Of a stretch of 64,000 nt of DNA, positions 60,301 to 64,000 are shown in pieces. The notes under the pieces were generated by a model. That model ran no database searches. It saw only the letters and a list, made by a program, of their open reading frames with translations, and was not told where the DNA came from. Numbering within the stretch: position 1 is the stretch's first letter; every line of letters begins with the position of its first letter. Both the position numbers and the translations under genes were made by a program. This stretch comes from Rhododendron vialii (taxonomy: Eukaryota; Streptophyta; Magnoliopsida; Ericales; Ericaceae), in NCBI RefSeq assembly GCF_030253575.1, contig NC_080569.1, forward strand, positions 21,512,001-21,576,000, in the 5' to 3' direction.

Positions 60301-62758
60301 TACTTGAAGAAACCCAGTAACAATTCGTAGCTTAAAAGAGTCAAAAATGGCAGAAACTGAAGCTCAGAAAATCTGTCCTAGAATCAGGACATGTCTTAGC
60401 ATCCCTTTTGGCTTGCATGCAAACCAAATCAGCTAAGATTCAACAAAATAAGATAAAAACAGAAGAGAAACTGTACCTAAGCTCTCTCTCTCTCACTCTC
60501 GGATCTCTCTCTCTCTCTCTATATATGTGTTTTGTTTTGGTTTGAAAAAGAACAACACAAGTCAAGCAAGTCAAGCCTATTTATAGGCAAGGGAGAAGTT
60601 GGTGGACTGAGACAAGTGTCCTTGATTTGGACATTTGTTGACTCATCCATGCCACCGGTCCATGCAAAAGATGAAGAAAAAACTCGGTGTGTAGGCGCGC
60701 GCGCCTACGAAAACTGTCCGGAATTCGATCTCAGAAAAATACCAAATTCGTACCATAGACTAATTAGAAAATTTTAAGAATCGTCCGACTCTCGAAATTC
60801 TAAGGAAAAATCCAAAACTTCGAAATTTTAATCCAGCAGGCCTCTCGACTTTGAAACGTGCCTGCGGCCTAATTCGTAGTCGATACGCAATATCAGCCAG
60901 AATCGGGCGACGTTCTACCTCCGATACTGAATCCCTGAACTAGTTCAATTTAAATCGTTTGAAAATCACCTCTAGGCTATCCGCAAGGTTGCCTGGAAGG
61001 TACCGTCGAATCGTCAAGACAAGTCATTTCTATGACCCTTAAGTCAACGAGTGACCGAAATCTTCTTAAAAAGACTAATAAAATGACTAACTTATTCATT
61101 ATACCATAATACCTAATCATAATCGTGTTATCTAGGTGAGAGTCCTTACAATAAGTGTGCTTGAATTTTCAAAATCATCAAATATTCAATACCTATTTGC
61201 TGAGGATATGAAAGTTTCTCTGGTGGTTTGGCAAAGTCAACAATATTTGCGATGCTGATGCCCCACTTAAAAGTTGGTGCCCAAAAGTGAACTGTCACAA
61301 CAGAGAGTTATATGAACATAAATTCAATGACTCACGAACTCTAATCAACTTCAGATACATAAAAGCATAAGCCTTAAACAATGGTTAAACTGAAGAAACC
61401 ATTATGCTTTCTTTTTCCGAAGGCCATAACTATTAATGATTTAACGTTGTGCTGTAGAAACCATCATGCAACCATTGAGTCACATATAAAACATCTTTAC
61501 CAACCATTTGAGTTGAGTCATCATTTCATCATTTGCCACATTTCCTTTCTTTTTTTTTGAAAATGTCACTCTACACATTTCCAGTTCAAATACTGTTTTT
61601 CCTGCCCCCCTTATCATATTACTCGCATTAACCGTTTCTTAAACTGTTGTTGCCTACAAGAAACCATCCTCCCTCTCACATTGACTTATTTTTTCCCATC
61701 ACTTAGGATATTCATATTAACTTCTTGAGCATCTCCAGCCCTTAATCACTTGTTTTAATTTTTTAATTTGATACCATTCACTCCAATGGCTAACCCATTT
61801 TTTTACTCAAAAATTGTATTAAAAATTAAAAAATACTAGTATTATTTCCTTAGCTCCTCTTTGTTGACGACGGCAACAATCCTTCTCCGTTGATGACGAT
61901 GACGATCTCGTCCAAAGGTTCCACAATCGATTGATCTCGTCAAACAAATCGATCAATCTCATCACACAAAGATCGATCTCCAGAATCATCTATATTCACA
62001 CACCTTTTGTACACAGTATCCACCCCAAACCTTCTACGCCATTGGAGGTTCCTCTACCACCATGAGCAAGTAGCACGGGTTCAACGACTGCCACCACCAC
62101 CACCAGCAACCAAGAACCAGCCGTGGTAAATTTGGTATAGGGATTAGGTCTCCTTGATTTGGGTAAAGAAAAATAGGGGGTAAAACTCAATTTTGTATGG
62201 CTTTGGTTCAAGGGCCGGAGTTGGATTTTGGGGGTATTTTCTCAGATTTTGAAATGGGTTCGGGGTATGAGTAAGGGCCGTAGATGCTTATGAATATCCC
62301 CTTTACTCTACTTGCTTGCTTTATCTTATAAAAATCCAAATTTCCAAACAAAAATGATATCTATTCCCAGGTTTTGACAATGACCAAATCCCAAACCTGA
62401 ATAAACAGAACACAACTTGGTCGCAAACTACTATCTGTATTCATCCAATTGTTCAAGTTTAACATCAAAACCTTATTACAGCAGGGGCGGAGATTACAAT
62501 GAAAACCCATATTCGATTACATTAGGTCCAGTTAAAGAGCAAATATTGCAGTCTTTAATGGTTCTTTTAGGTGTGAAGGTCAACTGTATCAAATACCAAC
62601 AAAATTCTACATAAGCTAAGAACAAATATGCGACAAAATATGTAAAAGGAAAGAGCAATTAGGTGGATTGAAAGGGGCGAGAATTGAGTTGAAAAAATCT
62701 CACTGGTTTTGGGGCCTGCTGGGTGGTTCCAAAGCGCTTGAAGCTTCAATGTCGCCAT
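54363..62758 (-). CDS. MPC: Mitochondrial pyruvate carrier, MPC2-type subunit
   Basis: A subunit of the inner-membrane complex that imports pyruvate into mitochondria, normally paired with MPC1. Five exons on the minus strand: 62758-62704, 61291-61193, 57572-57520, 54742-54669, 54408-54363. All junctions are GT-AG and in phase, giving 108 aa, the family's usual size. The order of conserved blocks is complete: LQALWNHPAGPKT, then IHFWAPTFKWGISIANIVDF, KPPEKLSYPQQIAV, TGIIWSRYSTVITPKNWNLF and NVAMAGTGLYQLSR. Hydrophobic stretches fit two or three membrane helices. The ATG directly follows a (GA)n run. Introns are very large for 327 coding bases (intron 2 is 3.6 kb, intron 3 is 2.8 kb) because of a solo-LTR-like insertion, MITEs and repeats. 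Confidence 0.95.
55412..55547. mobile_element. Small MITE in intron 3 of the pyruvate carrier gene
   Basis: CTTTGTTTGGTTG and CAACCAAACACAG are inverted ends. GAGAGTTGGAGT and AGTTACTCTC belong to the inner arms. A C-run (about 55604-55623) follows 55 bp later. Confidence 0.6.
56473..56813. repeat. Three-copy tandem repeat, period about 113-117 bp
   Basis: Units at 56473-56581, 56582-56698 and 56699-56813 share TAGTTAAATGTTTATCAGAAG and TCTCTAGATGTAAAAAGTGC. The second has a small CGTA insertion. A diverged inverted copy of the unit lies at about 57292-57388, and 56838-56890 also inverts onto 57224-57270, so the array is one arm of an older foldback structure inside intron 3. Confidence 0.88.
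57775..58221. mobile_element. Possible short insertion with GCCCC-rich ends
   Basis: ATGCCCCTGGGGCAC (57775-57789) and GTGCCCCAGGGGCAT (58207-58221) are exact inverses. The word is itself nearly palindromic, so direct and inverted cannot be told apart well. (GA)n runs flank it on both sides. No coding capacity. Confidence 0.4.
58263..61150. mobile_element. Solo LTR-like element of 2,888 bp
   Basis: It starts TGTCACGACC and ends TCCTTACA (TG...CA, with TGT/ACA ends). ATAAG is repeated exactly on both sides (58258-58262 and 61151-61155), the 5-bp target site of LTR retrotransposons. No terminal repeats or gag/pol frames lie inside, so a solo LTR left by recombination fits better than a full element. 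It lies in intron 2 of the pyruvate carrier gene and contains CT-runs near 60481-60520. Confidence 0.7.
61727..62290. mobile_element. MITE in intron 1 of the pyruvate carrier gene
   Basis: Ends GAGCATCTCCAGCCCTTAA and GTAAGGGCCGTAGATGCTTA are imperfect inverses typical of a common plant MITE group. The element is 564 bp. Short frames inside it are not genes. Confidence 0.65.
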
Positions 62759-62782
62759 AATCTCTCTCTCTCTCTCTGACCG
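62759..62782 (-). repeat. (GA)n tract in the pyruvate carrier leader
   Basis: On the minus strand GAGAGAGAGAGAGAGA ends two bases before the ATG. Plant BPC-type factors bind such tracts; a role here is inferred only. Confidence 0.6.
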
Positions 62783-62857
62783 ATGAAAATGGGGCAGTGT
62801 CGATTGACCACGAATTGCTGCTTTGTCTTTTTTAGGTTTTCCAATCAAATTTTCTCT

Positions 62858-62911
62858 AATAAAAATTCAACTTTGGTAGCCGGCAATAAAAATTCAACTT
62901 TGGTAGCCGGC
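62858..62911. repeat. 27-bp exact tandem repeat
   Basis: AATAAAAATTCAACTTTGG followed by TAGCCGGC occurs twice in a row, about 100 bp upstream of the pyruvate carrier start codon. Confidence 0.95.
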
Positions 62912-63003
62912 AAAGGCAGGGAGGGGACTTGGGGACTTTTGAGTACAGTGCTCGTAAATTATTAGTCTGTAATAATGATAGTACATAAACTAGGCTTTGT
63001 AGA

Positions 63004-63414
63004 CTAGGCTTATAAAGTCCTGATTGAATAGTGTTTTGTCAAGTAATTGGCGTAGCACCAATTATATGTAGTACTATTCCTTGATGTCATGCATGACGCA
63101 TCTGATTGCCTCCTTACGCCTATAAAAGGAAAACATCCCCTCTGTAATTCATTCATGCCGTTGAGAAGATAAAATCTCTGAGACATACGGTCATACGAGC
63201 CTACTAGTCTAGGCTTATAAAGTCCACGATTGAATAGTGTTTTGTCAGGTAATTGGCGTAGCACCAATTATATGTAATACTATTTCTTGATGTCATGCAT
63301 GACGCATCTGGTTGCTTCCTTACGCCTATAAAAGGAGAGCATCCCCTCTGTAATTCATCCATGCCGTTGAGAAGATAAAATCTCTGAGACATACGGTCAT
63401 ACGAGCCTACTAGT
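63004..63414 (+). repeat. Tandem dimer of a 205-bp LTR-like unit
   Basis: Units 63004-63208 and 63209-63414 are about 95% alike by eye. Each contains TATAAAAGGA, then CATCCCCTCTGTAATTCAT and GATAAAATCTCTGAGACATA, which look like the TATA box and start region of a retrotransposon LTR. No internal region separates them, so this may be an LTR-LTR junction or a satellite-like duplication. Confidence 0.65.
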
Positions 63415-63654
63415 CGAGGGTGTTCCACGTTTAGAAAAAGTTCTTTTTTTTTTGGTCCAAAAAGAAGGTTGGTTCCAGATCTGGAGCCTTCCGTTGTTTT
63501 AAAATTCATTTGACCAAAACGACGTCGTTTTTGTCTTTGGTCCCACGGTCCCTTAGTGAAATGACAATATTGTCCTTGCCCCATTTTATCTCCTTGGGCT
63601 TCCAGTGTACGGCCAAAATAGAAGCAAATCTGCAGTGTGCAATGTGCATTCTTG

Positions 63655-64000
63655 GGCTCCTTCAACCGAAACATGCGATCGACCTCGATCTTGAGCATCT
63701 TCTGTATCTCCCCTCTCTCGACCAGCTCCTTCATACCGGCCTCCATCGCCAAATCCCTCTCTCTCAGCATCTTCTCCGTCTCCTCTTTGTCCAATCTCAT
63801 CCGCTCGAGCTTTAGGCGGATCACGCTGAGCTCCTCCGCCAGTGACACGTCAATGGACTCGATCTTTGTAGGAGTGGTGGCGTAGCCATGTGACGATTGT
63901 TGTTATTCTCCTTGTTCGAATCGTCGATTAGCGAGATCTCGATCCACGTCTCTGGCTTCGGTTTATTGGGAATTACTAATTGGTGGTGGGTGCGAGGATT
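63655..64000 (-). pseudogene. Coiled-coil protein gene fragment with a frameshift, partial at the window edge
   Basis: From 64000 down to about 63875 one frame reads PNKPKPETWIEISLIDDSNK and ENNNNRHMATPP. Then the sense frame shifts by one base to TPTKIESIDVSLAEELSV, LKLERMRLDKEETEKML and EVDRMFRLKE, a charged heptad-like coiled coil. In the second frame a stop lies just upstream, and in the first frame a stop lies just downstream, so the break is real in this sequence unless it is a base-call error near 63870-63882. Similarity to coding sequence ends at about 63655. I do not recognise the family. The gene continues beyond the window. Confidence 0.5.

Noticed and set aside
62759-62848. Longer N-terminus for the pyruvate carrier
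   Set aside because: The upstream in-frame start is TTG, the extra residues are GA-repeat translation, and the family begins at the internal ATG at 62758.
63204-63654. C-terminal part of the long minus-strand frame at 63204-63848
   Set aside because: This part reads through intergenic DNA and the LTR-like dimer; only sequence above about 63655 resembles a real protein, and the frame's apparent start is GTG, not ATG.

Overview
The window is nuclear DNA from a flowering plant, most likely a eudicot; I cannot name the species. Genes are spread across many exons with GT-AG introns, non-coding DNA is AT-rich, (CT)n/(GA)n tracts lie in 5' leaders, and plant mobile-element classes are dense (Stowaway, hAT, Mutator-like, Helitron, TRIM, SINE, LINE, LTR). 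Gene models were assembled by eye from reading frames and splice sites, without transcripts.

Four protein-coding host genes could be rebuilt to full length. (1) + strand, 9234-19489: CDP-diacylglycerol synthase (phosphatidate cytidylyltransferase), 11 coding exons, 423 aa, with 5' leader exons from about 6660. (2) - strand, 25297-22018: alkaline (phyto)ceramidase, 2 coding exons, 255 aa, with a leader exon near 27299-27480. (3) + strand, 38931-40520: DUF506 (PDDEXK_6) protein, 2 exons, 300 aa. (4) - strand, 62758-54363: mitochondrial pyruvate carrier of the MPC2 type, 5 exons, 108 aa. A frameshifted coiled-coil gene fragment runs off the right edge (63655-64000, - strand). Two U2 snRNA sequences lie on the - strand: a full-length copy with upstream element, TATA box and 3' box (44012-44208), and a broken copy (41396-41583).

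Regions. 1-6.6 kb: intergenic, with a foldback element split by a hAT element, a poly-A retroposon and a tRNA-type SINE. 6.6-19.7 kb: the CDP-DAG synthase gene, with a complete TRIM in its leader intron. 19.7-27.5 kb: foldback elements and the ceramidase gene, whose coding intron holds an array of related foldback copies. 27.5-38.9 kb: mobile-element territory with a 4.1-kb Mutator-like element carrying a PB1-like-domain gene, a LINE RNase H remnant, and a 360-bp near-perfect palindrome upstream of the DUF506 gene. 40.5-44.3 kb: U2 copies, Stowaway, SINE and a local duplication. 44.3-54 kb: no recognised gene, but two Helitrons that appear to be one family. 54-62.8 kb: the pyruvate carrier gene, with a 2.9-kb solo-LTR-like insertion in intron 2.

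The two enzymes at the left act in neighbouring branches of ER membrane-lipid metabolism (phosphatidate to CDP-DAG; ceramide to sphingoid base). I see no sign of a coordinated operon-like system; adjacency is more likely ancestral gene order, because from memory close homologues are also neighbours in Arabidopsis. I found no convincing new biological system. The most informative items are the Helitron pair, the Mutator-like element's two-exon gene, the U2 pair and the conserved gene order.
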